A stretch of 37,306 bases of DNA from Lachnospiraceae bacterium (lineage in GTDB: Bacteria > Bacillota > Clostridia > Lachnospirales > Lachnospiraceae), in contig JAGBLN010000038.1 in the NCBI GenBank assembly GCA_017635395.1, forward strand, positions 1-37,306, read 5' to 3'. Below the pieces are notes generated by a model. That model worked only from the letters and a program-made list of their open reading frames with translations, did not search any database and was not told where the DNA came from. A program made the translations under genes and the position numbers. Below, piece by piece: positions 24,200-33,408 of this stretch; position 1 is the first letter of the stretch, and every line of letters begins with the position of its first letter.

Positions 24200-24979
24200 T
24201 CAACGCAGCTTTTTCCCTAATACATCCAGGATATCTGCCTTCGTGGTGGATTTAAGGATATATCCGTTCGGCCTTAAGCTCATAACACGTGATACAGCCT
24301 CCTTCGTACCGACACCAGTTAAGAATATGACCGGAATATGAGCCGTTGCCTCCTCCTGCCTGAGCATCTGCAGCACCTGGGGGCCGTCGACCACAGGCAT
24401 CTCATAATCCAGAAGTATTAAGTCTACTTTTTCATCTTCAGGCACTTTCAGAAGGAAAGTGATCGCCTGCATACCAGCAGTGACTATATCTACACGGTAT
24501 TTTTCCTTGATCCATTCCCTTACCATCTTTGCATATGAAGGATCGTCGTCTACTATCAATATCCTTTTCTTTACGAATACAGCTTCGGATTTTTCCATCT
24601 CCGCCGTAACGGTCTTTTCCAAAACCTTCATGTCTATAGGCCTGCTTAACCAGCTGTAATTCCTGAGATCCGAAATCTCACTCCGGAGATCATCCTGATA
24701 CTTTTCCTCACCTATTACAACCATCTTCTGGTTACTGCCTGCTGCAGCCTCGACTATAAGCTGGAGCTTTTTCTTTTTCATCGGATCATCCATTATGTCA
24801 CCCGGAAGGTATAATATAAACATAGCCACCCGTCCTGCCAGACGCCTTGCCTCATCTTCAAGATGTTCCGCAACCGTGGTTACCGAATATTCCATGTCGG
24901 TCAGCTTTCTTTCTATTCCCTTTACCACCACGCTGTACTGGAACATCAGTATCGCAATCTCTTTTCCTGTTTCACCCAT
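24200..24979 (-). CDS. Double-receiver response regulator without output domain
   Basis: A 259-residue protein. The C-terminal receiver (about 138-259) is complete: acidic pocket in ILIVDDDPSY (D144-D146), phospho-acceptor D191 in LILLDYEMP, T221 in VIFLTG and K243 in GYILKST. The N-terminal 130 residues look like a degraded receiver, with AILMFQYSVVVKGIE, VAMFILYLPGD, KMVVIGEE and SWLSRPIDMKVLEKTV, and no phospho-aspartate. No DNA-binding or enzyme domain is present, so it likely acts by protein contact or as a phosphate sink in the relay. The ATG at 24979 follows GGAGGATAAAT; an ATG 15 bases upstream overlaps that ribosome binding site and is not the likely start. It is the last gene of the six-gene signalling run, 30 bp after the symporter. 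Confidence 0.85.
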   Translation of the reverse strand: MGETGKEIAILMFQYSVVVKGIERKLTDMEYSVTTVAEHLEDEARRLAGRVAMFILYLPGDIMDDPMKKKKLQLIVEAAAGSNQKMVVIGEEKYQDDLRSEISDLRNYSWLSRPIDMKVLEKTVTAEMEKSEAVFVKKRILIVDDDPSYAKMVREWIKEKYRVDIVTAGMQAITFLLKVPEDEKVDLILLDYEMPVVDGPQVLQMLRQEEATAHIPVIFLTGVGTKEAVSRVMSLRPNGYILKSTTKADILDVLGKKLR

Positions 24980-25009
24980 ATATTTATCCTCCATATTTTT
25001 TTACGATTT

Positions 25010-26545
25010 TTAATCGTCTTCTTTTTGAACCATCCTGACAGCTTCTTTTTGTATATCCGGGTCATATGAGAGCATAGGCTCCACATCATTCCCTTTTATC
25101 CTTCTGTCCGCATAGTTTCTTGTAAGCTTTATTATAAGAGGAGCCTGCACCAGCAGCCCTATCAGGTTCGGGATCATCATCAGGCCGTTAAAGGTATCCG
25201 AAATATCCCATGCCAGGTTTGATTCCATAACGGCACCGAATATTATAAGACCCACAAAAATGAAACGGTATATCTTTGCCGCCTTTACTCCGAACAGATA
25301 CTCCGTAACCTTGGCACCATAGTACGACCATCCCATAACCGTTGTAAAAGCAAAGAGCGTGACGGCCACCACCACAAACCACTCGCCAATCATACCGAAA
25401 TTCGAACCGAAAGCCTGGGCCACCAGTGTGGCATCATTCACCCCCTCAGCAGCCAGGCCGGTATTCAGGTCTATGGCACCCGAGTTCAGTACAACTATCG
25501 CTGTCATGGTACATATCACGATGGTATCCAGGAAAACCTCTGCAATGCCCCACATTCCCTGTCTCACCGGTTCCCTGTTGCAGCTTGTACTATGGACCAT
25601 AACGGATGAGCCAAGTCCTGCCTCATTTGAAAACACACCTCGCTTGCAGCCGTTCTTTATCGTATTTAAAGCTATCTGCACGGCAGTTCCCGCTGCACCG
25701 CCCTTTATGGCAGCAGGGCCCAGCGCAAACTTAAAGATCGATACAAAAACCGCCGGGACACTTCCTATGTTCATGACGATCACTACGAGACATCCGGCTA
25801 TATAAATGATGGACATTGCCGGCACCAGTGTTTCCGACACTGCGGCAAGTCTTCTGAAACCGCCCAGGATTATCAGTGCTACGGCGAACATAAGTGTAGC
25901 ACCTATAAACCAGTTTACAACGGATACACCCATGATTGTTCCGACATCCACATTGGCCAGGAAAGTTGATGCCAGTGCGTTTTCCATGTTAATGGTGATC
26001 TTGTTGATCTGGCCCATATTGCCTATACCGAATGAAGCAAGTACCGTAAAGATACAGAATAGTATTCCCAGTATCCTGCCTAACTTTTTGCAATGCTTTA
26101 TTCCGCCAAGACCGTCCTGCAGGTAGTACATAGGTCCGCCGGACCAGGCTCCGTCCACATTTCTGCGCCGGTAGTATACTCCCAGAAGATTTTCTGAGTA
26201 TTTCACCATCATTCCGAAAAAAGCCGCAACCCACATCCAGAATACAGCCCCCGGACCGCCTACGCATATGGCCGTGGCTACTCCGGCTATGTTACCTGTA
26301 CCTATGGTTGCACATAACGCAGTACAGAAAGCACGGAAAGGCGACAATGCACCTGCATCATTTATGATACGTCCTTTTCCATCGATCACGCCAAAGGTAT
26401 TCTTCCACCAGTGCCTTATATGCGTGATCTGGAAAAAACCTGTTATTAGGCTGCATATTATACCGGTCCCTAAAAGCAGGGAAAGGCCAAAAGTTCCCCA
26501 GGCAAATCCATTTAACGCTTCATTTATCTCTACTACAATTCCCAT
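25010..26545 (-). CDS. AGCS-family alanine/glycine:cation symporter
   Basis: A 511-residue membrane protein that takes up alanine or glycine with sodium or protons. The family signatures are clear: LSPFRAFCTALCATIGTGNIAGVATAI followed by GGPGAVFWMWVAA in the N-terminal third, GAWSGGPMYYLQDGLG in the next loop, and KRGVFSNEAGLGSSVMVHS in the middle. About 10 or 11 membrane segments are present. The start codon lies 6 bp past the stop of the DegV-containing kinase, and the double-receiver gene follows 30 bp downstream. A transporter within a kinase operon may act as a co-sensor or respond to the same signal. There is no riboswitch upstream. Alanine is the best guess for substrate. Confidence 0.93.
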   Translation of the reverse strand: MGIVVEINEALNGFAWGTFGLSLLLGTGIICSLITGFFQITHIRHWWKNTFGVIDGKGRIINDAGALSPFRAFCTALCATIGTGNIAGVATAICVGGPGAVFWMWVAAFFGMMVKYSENLLGVYYRRRNVDGAWSGGPMYYLQDGLGGIKHCKKLGRILGILFCIFTVLASFGIGNMGQINKITINMENALASTFLANVDVGTIMGVSVVNWFIGATLMFAVALIILGGFRRLAAVSETLVPAMSIIYIAGCLVVIVMNIGSVPAVFVSIFKFALGPAAIKGGAAGTAVQIALNTIKNGCKRGVFSNEAGLGSSVMVHSTSCNREPVRQGMWGIAEVFLDTIVICTMTAIVVLNSGAIDLNTGLAAEGVNDATLVAQAFGSNFGMIGEWFVVVAVTLFAFTTVMGWSYYGAKVTEYLFGVKAAKIYRFIFVGLIIFGAVMESNLAWDISDTFNGLMMIPNLIGLLVQAPLIIKLTRNYADRRIKGNDVEPMLSYDPDIQKEAVRMVQKEDD

Positions 26546-26551
26546 CAGGCC

Positions 26552-29500
26552 CTAACCTTTCCTGAGCACTTCCAAAACGCCGTCATAATCATACTGGCCT
26601 GCCTTTTCGAAAACAGCCTCATATTTTTCCTTTTCGTTTTCAGGTATCGAATAGTCCTTCAGTTCGTCAAATATCTGATCCATTGCATCACAGTCCATGG
26701 CTTCAGCAGCTTCTTCAAGCCCCTCGTATACTCCCTGCATCAGATATTCATCGGCAACAGGCTTGTCGGAATCATCTTCCTTTTTCATGAGGGGACTGAG
26801 CAGCGACTTATACGTCTGGTATTCTTCCAAAAATGCAGTATTATTAGCCTTGATGTAAGCAATGTCATCTTCCTTGCCGGCCATTTCAAGCAGGCGTGCA
26901 TTTTCAGAGAGTTCCATTGCGCCTATAAGCTTTGCAGAGCTTTTAAGGGCATGAACCTTTATCGTGTAATTTTTCCAGTCACCATTCTCATAGAAACGAG
27001 TCAGTTCAGCAGACTTATCATCTATTGAATCATAGAATATCTGAAGCACTGTCTTGAAGGCCTCTTCGGATCCGCTGTTCTTAATGGCGATACTTCCGTC
27101 TATTCCGTCTATATTGTCATACCATTCAGAAGATTTTGTTTCATCAGTTTTTTCACCGTCAGAATGATCAGCATCTTCTATTACAGCCTCCGTATCGTCC
27201 TGTTTCTCCTCATAGTGTTCCTCCTGCTCTTGCCCGTTGTCGAAACTTTCCTCGCCATGCCCATCCTCAAGAACGGTTTCACCTACAAAGTATGAACCCA
27301 GATTATAAGACTTATTGGATTTAACAAAATAAAATATGCCCAATGTTCCGGGACCGCAGTTGGAAGATATAGCCGCTGATGCCTGCTTAAAGATCACTCT
27401 TTCAAAGTAGGCATACTTGCTGACTTCTTCCTTAATCCACGCAAGCATATCAATCGAAACATCCACATATGTTATAAATACAACTTCCGGATCCGGTATT
27501 ACATCAACAGGAAATGCTTTGGAAATATATTTTCTGTAAGCCCGTTTCCGGTCTCCCATCCATACTCCGCCAACCTTAACCTTATCATCAGATATCCTGA
27601 TACAAGGATGCAGATTAAGGGCATGAGCCATACGGTCCATCTCGCCGCTTATGATCCCTCTTTTAGCCATGTATTCAGTCTGATCTATGACAAAGCTGCA
27701 CTTCAAACGGTGTTTTACTGTTTCAAGCTCATCAACAATATCATCAACAGGCATACCTGTCTGTACAAGCTTCTGCGCTATAAGAACCAGAATACCCGCT
27801 GCTGATGAGATACCGCCAGAATTAATGACCTTCACATTATCAAACGCTTTCGCCGCTTCCGAAGACCGCTTGTAATCTTCACTCATACCGGTAGTAATCG
27901 CGATATGGATAAGGTGATGGGCATGCTTAAGCGTGGAAGCGAAGAACTCCGTGTAAGCTGCTTCATCCGGCGGAGCCGACTCAGCGCTCTTTCCTGCATT
28001 AATATAGCGTATCAGCTCATCAGAGCCCATCTGCACGCCATCCTTAAATATTCCCTCCTCAGTCCTTATCATAAAAGGAAGAATCGAAATCCCCTGTTTC
28101 CTGACGATTGAATCCGGAATATCACACATGCTGGTACAAGTAACTATAACCTGCATTTTACCGGAATGACTTGACGTAGCATGAATATCCTCATTCGTGC
28201 CAATCATACGGCTGCCACTTATGATCAGCTTTTCCCCGGAGATAAATCTTATCATCACTTTTTCAAGTGCATCCCCGGATACCGGTTTTACTAAATGACC
28301 GTCAAAGCCTGCGCGGTTATACAGCTCATGATTTTCTCCGCCGGCATTTGCGGTAAGTACTACAACAGGAGTATTTCGGTTTAATCCTCCCGACTGCATA
28401 CGCAGCCTCTCCATACACTCTATGCCATCCATTTCCGGCATAAGGTGATCCATGAGGATAACATCATAATGGTACCGCAGAGAAAAATCCAGCGCATCCC
28501 TGCCGCTTAATGCTTTATCAATGGTGACACCGGAATCTGCCAGCAGTCGGCTCTCCACTTCAAGGTTCATCTCATTATCATCCACTATGAGTATGCGAGC
28601 CTCGGGAGCATGGAAGCTACACTCATACTTTGTACGGTCCGCAATGTTCTGATTATGGATATTCACTTCACCGATCTTTGTGGCACCAGAAACACCCTGC
28701 ATAACAGAAAATGTAAATGTAGAACCCTCACCGTAAACACTGCTTACACTGATAGTGCCCCCCATAAGTTCTGCCAGCTGTTTTACAATAGACAATCCCA
28801 GTCCGGTACCTTCTATGTGATGGTTCTTCTCCTCGTCAACGCGCTTAAATACATCAAATAGATAGGGCAGCGCCTCTTTCTTGATTCCCATTCCGGTATC
28901 GCTTACGGAAATAGTCAGCTCAACAGCATCTTCGCCTTTTGCCTCACTTTCCACACGAAGCTCAACGTTTCCTGAAGACGTATACTTTACAGCATTATTC
29001 AGCAGATTAAGTACCACCTGCTTTATACGGACTTCATCACCATACAGTACCGCCGGCACATCCGGATCTACGATCACATTAAATTTCAGGTCTTTTTCAT
29101 TTGCCCGGTGCCAGATCATATTCACCAGTTCAGAAAGCATATCAGCCACCCGATAATCTACGGGAACAATATCCATTCCTCCAGCTTCCATCTTGGAAAA
29201 ATCCAGAATGTCATTGATTATCGCAAGCAGCATTTTTCCGGATCCCTGTATTCCGTTGGCATCCTTAATAATTTCATCCGATGCATCCGGGTCCCTGAGT
29301 ATCAGCTCGTTCAAACCCAGAATAGAATTAATAGGGGTACGGATCTCATGGCTCATGCTTGAGAAAAAGCGGTTCTGTGCCCGGGTCAGTTCCTCTGCCT
29401 TGTCAGCCGCATCACGCGCCCTCTTATTCTCACCCTTATAAAGCCTGTTCTGAAACCATGTCATGGCAAAGCAGATAGTGCCCACCATTACAAGTGAAAG

Positions 29501-29995
29501 ATATGAATCAAAATAGAACATTTCTTTTGAATGTTCATAGATCAGCTCCGGATAGTAGTAATTCACAAGATAAAAAACAAGTGATTCGATAACTAACAGA
29601 ACCAGCATCACATTTCGCCAGCTTCCCGTAAGGACAAGGCCGACGTAGATAAAACCGAAAATAAACCACAGCACACCGCCGCCATGCAGCCCGCCGCCAA
29701 AGAAAAACAGTCCCGGAAGTATCAGGAATATAAGCGTTAAAACGGTGATCTTGATAACAAGTCCGATTTTATTTCTTTTCAATCCTATATAGTCTACGAC
29801 AGGGACAAAAATAAGCGTTGCTATCAGCACTATATTTTCTATGGGGTTCTCATTCATTATAAGATCCCCGATAAGTGCCACAAACACTACTACCTCCGAT
29901 ATTATGGAAAGGCCAAGATAAACACGCTCGGAAAATTCCCACTCCGGATCCTTTATCACATTGATCAGACTTTTTACGAAACTTTTGTTATCCAT
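26552..29995 (-). CDS. Hybrid histidine kinase: six membrane segments, HisKA, HATPase, REC, DegV-like domain, Hpt
   Basis: A 1147-residue protein. Six membrane segments lie in residues 27-182. HisKA follows with phospho-acceptor H216 (SHEIRTP), then the ATPase domain (DTGMG 366-370, GTGLGLS 396-402), and a receiver (D472/D473, D516, T548, K570). Residues about 614-890 match DegV: VIVTCTSMCDIPDS at the start, LIHIAITTGMSEDYKRS, VKVINSGGISSAAGI, YMAKRGIISGEMDRMAHALNLHPCI (the usual GGRIS/LNIKPI block) and SNCGPGTLGIFYF at the end. An acidic linker (about 905-955) leads to Hpt with H1015 (VHALKSSA) and a 64-residue tail. DegV proteins bind fatty acids. The ATG overlaps the stop of the upstream kinase (TAATG) with GGGAGG before it. 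Confidence 0.92.
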   Translation of the reverse strand: MDNKSFVKSLINVIKDPEWEFSERVYLGLSIISEVVVFVALIGDLIMNENPIENIVLIATLIFVPVVDYIGLKRNKIGLVIKITVLTLIFLILPGLFFFGGGLHGGGVLWFIFGFIYVGLVLTGSWRNVMLVLLVIESLVFYLVNYYYPELIYEHSKEMFYFDSYLSLVMVGTICFAMTWFQNRLYKGENKRARDAADKAEELTRAQNRFFSSMSHEIRTPINSILGLNELILRDPDASDEIIKDANGIQGSGKMLLAIINDILDFSKMEAGGMDIVPVDYRVADMLSELVNMIWHRANEKDLKFNVIVDPDVPAVLYGDEVRIKQVVLNLLNNAVKYTSSGNVELRVESEAKGEDAVELTISVSDTGMGIKKEALPYLFDVFKRVDEEKNHHIEGTGLGLSIVKQLAELMGGTISVSSVYGEGSTFTFSVMQGVSGATKIGEVNIHNQNIADRTKYECSFHAPEARILIVDDNEMNLEVESRLLADSGVTIDKALSGRDALDFSLRYHYDVILMDHLMPEMDGIECMERLRMQSGGLNRNTPVVVLTANAGGENHELYNRAGFDGHLVKPVSGDALEKVMIRFISGEKLIISGSRMIGTNEDIHATSSHSGKMQVIVTCTSMCDIPDSIVRKQGISILPFMIRTEEGIFKDGVQMGSDELIRYINAGKSAESAPPDEAAYTEFFASTLKHAHHLIHIAITTGMSEDYKRSSEAAKAFDNVKVINSGGISSAAGILVLIAQKLVQTGMPVDDIVDELETVKHRLKCSFVIDQTEYMAKRGIISGEMDRMAHALNLHPCIRISDDKVKVGGVWMGDRKRAYRKYISKAFPVDVIPDPEVVFITYVDVSIDMLAWIKEEVSKYAYFERVIFKQASAAISSNCGPGTLGIFYFVKSNKSYNLGSYFVGETVLEDGHGEESFDNGQEQEEHYEEKQDDTEAVIEDADHSDGEKTDETKSSEWYDNIDGIDGSIAIKNSGSEEAFKTVLQIFYDSIDDKSAELTRFYENGDWKNYTIKVHALKSSAKLIGAMELSENARLLEMAGKEDDIAYIKANNTAFLEEYQTYKSLLSPLMKKEDDSDKPVADEYLMQGVYEGLEEAAEAMDCDAMDQIFDELKDYSIPENEKEKYEAVFEKAGQYDYDGVLEVLRKG

Positions 29996-32043
29996 TATGC
30001 CTGACCTCCCTTCCCTCTTACTGTTCCGGAAAGTTCATGCATCATTACTCTTTCAAAATCCGCAATATTAATGGGTTTTGCAATAAAGCCGTCAAAACCT
30101 TCCTGCATAAACATTTCTCTTGCACCGGAAACAGCATTTGCAGTAAGAGCGATAACTATAACCTTTTTATTCTGTTCGCTGGCTATGGCCTTGATCCATT
30201 TCATAGCTTCCACGCCATCCATCTCCGGCATCATATGATCCATGAAGACGACATCATAATCATTATTCCTGAATTTGCTGATGGCTTCCTTTCCGCTTCC
30301 TGCAGTTTCAATTATCATTTCGTATTCGCTAAAGAGTCCTGTTGCCACCACCAGGTTCATAGGCTCATCGTCTACAACCAGCGCTTTCACATTCCTGAAT
30401 ACAGGCCTTTCGCTCTGTGTCGCATCTTCAAGATTTCCCACATCAGTTCCTTCATTCAAAACCTTGATCAAATGATAGGCATAAAGCGGCTTAGGAATTA
30501 TCAGAACCCTGCTGCCGGGACTGGACTTGAATCCCGAAGCAGCTGCTACAGCAACTACAACTTTCCCCTTGCTAAGTTCATCAAAATAGTCCGGGTTCTC
30601 TTCATACTCACTCTGTCCCATGAATATAAATGAAACATCCAGTTTCTTCCTCAGGCGCTCAATTTCCTTGATGCTCTGTGCCGAATAAAGCGGAACGTGT
30701 ATTCCCATTGCAAGATTTGTCGCCATATAACGGTAAAAATCACGCACCCTGGGAACCTGATACTTATCCATCCTGACATGGAAAAGAATATCTCCAGAAA
30801 AAGTTCCAGAAAGCATAAGGCACGGCGTCTTATCAGCAACTTTCTGAGGCAATGTGACACGCACGGTAGTTCCTGTTTTCAGTTCACTTTCAATCTTTAC
30901 GAAACCGCCCATACGGTGAGCAAAACCATACACTATAAACAGTCCTAAGCCTATTCCACCTGAACTCCTATTTCTTTTTTTATTAACCTGATACATTCCC
31001 TGGGACAGGGAGGCGATCGCCTTTCTGTCCATGCCTATGCCGGTATCAGTCATCTCAATGCACAGATTCACGCCGTAATCCGTTTCCTCTGCAAACATTT
31101 TCACGTAGATACCGCCACGCCTGGTGAACTTCACTGCATTCTCCAGAAGATGCCTGAATATCTTATGGATCTTTTTGACATCACCGTGCATCTTGGCCGG
31201 AACCATAGGATCCATATCAACAACAAGCTCCAGATTCTTCTCATTTTCCAGCAGACGGAAACTTGTTACCACATCATTGATCAGTGATGTGCTCATATAA
31301 TCATTTTCCTCAAGTATGACCTTGTTGCGCTTGCATTCCGTATAATCCTGAATATCCTCTATCTGATAAGCTAACCTCATACCAGCAGTTTTGATGGAAA
31401 CGGCCTCTTCCCCCACATCCTTTTTCATGAGCATTTCAGACATACCGTTTACTACATTTACAGGAGTACGGAGTTCATGAGAAATATTTGTGAGAAAGTC
31501 TTCCATATCCGCATCTACAGCTTCTATCCGTTCATCTTTTTCCACTTCGGACTGCATCCTTTCAGCCCTGTCCTTAACTATTCTCACACAGCAGAAATAA
31601 ACCAGCAGAACAACGCTGACATGCAGAATTATCTTCGCATTATCGAGCTTATTGAAATCATAGGTCGAATGGCTCATTGCAATAAATAACTGCGTGAACA
31701 GAAGAATAAAAAATTCCGTAAGAAAAGTATTCAGCATATAAATGCTGTTAACAAATGAAAAAACCGCAAGGGCAAACAGTATTACAACCGCTATATCAAA
31801 TAAACTGGTTTCATGAACACCGTGATAAAAAATTGTCAAAACGGCATAGATAAAATAGCAGACCTTGCGAATCCCTAGTGACGGCTGGCCCATAATCTGC
31901 ATTATCCATAGGCCTACCGTTGCAATGACAATCCGTGGCGGCACCCAGAATTCCCAGCCCATAAGGATGCTCACGGCCGCAAGCCCCAGTCCGCCAGGTG
32001 ATATCAGCATCAACAGAAGTCTTTCATTTTTTTTCTGATCCAT
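29995..32043 (-). CDS. Hybrid histidine kinase: six membrane segments, HisKA, HATPase, pseudo-receiver, REC
   Basis: A 682-residue kinase. Six membrane segments in residues 9-156 leave almost no outside domain, so it probably senses the membrane or partners. HisKA has H189 in NISHELRTPVN; the ATPase domain shows N302, DTGIG (333-337) and GGIGLGLF. A degraded receiver-like stretch (about 408-530, LMLSGTFSGDILFHVRMD to RVLIIPKPLYAYHLIKVL) lacks the acidic pocket. The C-terminal receiver is complete: VVDDE (D558, D559), FMDHMMPEMDG (D602), T634 and K656. There is no Hpt domain, so transfer may go through the Hpt of its neighbours. ATG follows a GGGGGAG; the gene lies 22 bp after the REC-GGDEF gene and overlaps the next kinase by one base. 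Confidence 0.92.
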   Translation of the reverse strand: MDQKKNERLLLMLISPGGLGLAAVSILMGWEFWVPPRIVIATVGLWIMQIMGQPSLGIRKVCYFIYAVLTIFYHGVHETSLFDIAVVILFALAVFSFVNSIYMLNTFLTEFFILLFTQLFIAMSHSTYDFNKLDNAKIILHVSVVLLVYFCCVRIVKDRAERMQSEVEKDERIEAVDADMEDFLTNISHELRTPVNVVNGMSEMLMKKDVGEEAVSIKTAGMRLAYQIEDIQDYTECKRNKVILEENDYMSTSLINDVVTSFRLLENEKNLELVVDMDPMVPAKMHGDVKKIHKIFRHLLENAVKFTRRGGIYVKMFAEETDYGVNLCIEMTDTGIGMDRKAIASLSQGMYQVNKKRNRSSGGIGLGLFIVYGFAHRMGGFVKIESELKTGTTVRVTLPQKVADKTPCLMLSGTFSGDILFHVRMDKYQVPRVRDFYRYMATNLAMGIHVPLYSAQSIKEIERLRKKLDVSFIFMGQSEYEENPDYFDELSKGKVVVAVAAASGFKSSPGSRVLIIPKPLYAYHLIKVLNEGTDVGNLEDATQSERPVFRNVKALVVDDEPMNLVVATGLFSEYEMIIETAGSGKEAISKFRNNDYDVVFMDHMMPEMDGVEAMKWIKAIASEQNKKVIVIALTANAVSGAREMFMQEGFDGFIAKPINIADFERVMMHELSGTVRGKGGQA

Positions 32044-32065
32044 TACTCCCCCTACTTAAACCCAT

Positions 32066-33406
32066 TCAGGGCCCCTCATTAAAGTCAATAGTATCAGCAT
32101 TATGCCGTATCTCAAACAATGCGGAATACTCCGTCTTTTCCCATTTAGCCATAATACGGCCCACTACTATATCCACGGCTTCCTGGCCCATCTCCGGGAG
32201 CAGCAGGAAGAACATGTTCTGTCTGCTCTGGAAAATGATATCCGTTCTGCGAAGGCTTTCCTGAAGTATTTCTCCAAAACACATGACTGCATCCGCAAGC
32301 TGGGCTTCACCAGATTTCACATCAACAGCGAAAAGCATCTTGCAGGCCCTTGACTTATATCTTTTCAGGAAACGGACAATGAAACGGTAGTTTGCCGAAA
32401 AAGCATCCTGTCCAAGGATCATGGCCCCCTTTCCTGCACCTCGCTCTTCTACGAGCCTCGTAACTCGAATCAGTTCCCTTCCCAGATCATTATCAGAATC
32501 CTCTACATCCGTATGCGAACTGTACACTTCATAGCCGTGTTTCCCGTTCTGCTTCACCCTATACAGACTGCTGTCGGCATACTGAAAAAGTATAGGATAA
32601 TCTGTACCGAATTCAGGCACGAAAACAACGCCGGCAGATATACCCAAAGGGATTCCGAAATCCTCTCCCATAAGCTTTTCCGCTTCCGATGTCAGAAGGT
32701 CATTGAGCCTGTTTACAAGATCCTCAATATGGCTCAATTCTTCCATCCCATTCATGAAAAGCATGAATTCGTCGCCGCCTATCCTGCTGGCAACATCATT
32801 CTCCCTGATGCTGCGCCGCACGATGCCAGCAAAAGCCCCTAGCACCTTATCGCCCATATCATGCCCGTAGAGATCATTTACAAGCTTAAAGCTATCAAGA
32901 TCCAGCACAATAAGGGCACCTGTACTTTTTTCGCACAGGGCTGAAATCTTTTCTGTTCCGCTGCTCTTATTTAAAAACCCGGTAAGCTTATCTATAGATG
33001 CTTCTTCGACCAGGTTTTCAATCATCCTGCCGTTTTTTACCGTGTTATTGATACGACTGATTAAGATTTCCCTGTCAAACGGCTTTCTTATGAAATCCGA
33101 TGCACCTGCAACCAGGCCGCGCTTTTCGGTTTCTGCATCTTCATCACCTGTAAGAAAGATTACGGGTGTAGGAAGCCTATCTAGATTTTTCTCCTGCTCC
33201 CTTAAAAGCCTTAAGGCCTCAAACCCATCCATTTCGGGCATCATAATATCCAGAAGTATCAGATCCGGCTCATTCTTTTCCATGAACCTGAGCATATCCT
33301 GACCGGACCTCATACAGGACACTTTCATACCCTGCGATGTCAGCAATTTTCTTGCATTTGTAAGGCTCAGGGCCTCATCATCCACTACTGCGATCCATTC
33401 CTGCAT
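32066..33406 (-). CDS. Response regulator diguanylate cyclase with a second, degenerate GGDEF-like domain
   Basis: A 446-residue protein. The receiver has D9/D10, phospho-acceptor D53 (LLDIMMPEMDG), T86 and K108. The GGDEF domain (about 136-295) has DKLTGFLNK, LDLDSFKLVND, active site IGGDEF (G210-F214) and a proper inhibitory site R201-E-N-D204 five residues before it, so cyclic-di-GMP synthesis under product control is expected. Residues about 325-440 look like a second GGDEF fold: MLFAVDVKSGE, then RRTD (386-389), IIFQS and RQNMF in place of GGDEF. The RxxD spacing is kept while the active site is lost. ATG follows GAGGGGATTTAACG, two bases after the stop of the upstream kinase. Confidence 0.92.
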   Translation of the reverse strand: MQEWIAVVDDEALSLTNARKLLTSQGMKVSCMRSGQDMLRFMEKNEPDLILLDIMMPEMDGFEALRLLREQEKNLDRLPTPVIFLTGDEDAETEKRGLVAGASDFIRKPFDREILISRINNTVKNGRMIENLVEEASIDKLTGFLNKSSGTEKISALCEKSTGALIVLDLDSFKLVNDLYGHDMGDKVLGAFAGIVRRSIRENDVASRIGGDEFMLFMNGMEELSHIEDLVNRLNDLLTSEAEKLMGEDFGIPLGISAGVVFVPEFGTDYPILFQYADSSLYRVKQNGKHGYEVYSSHTDVEDSDNDLGRELIRVTRLVEERGAGKGAMILGQDAFSANYRFIVRFLKRYKSRACKMLFAVDVKSGEAQLADAVMCFGEILQESLRRTDIIFQSRQNMFFLLLPEMGQEAVDIVVGRIMAKWEKTEYSALFEIRHNADTIDFNEGP

Positions 33407-33408
33407 CG

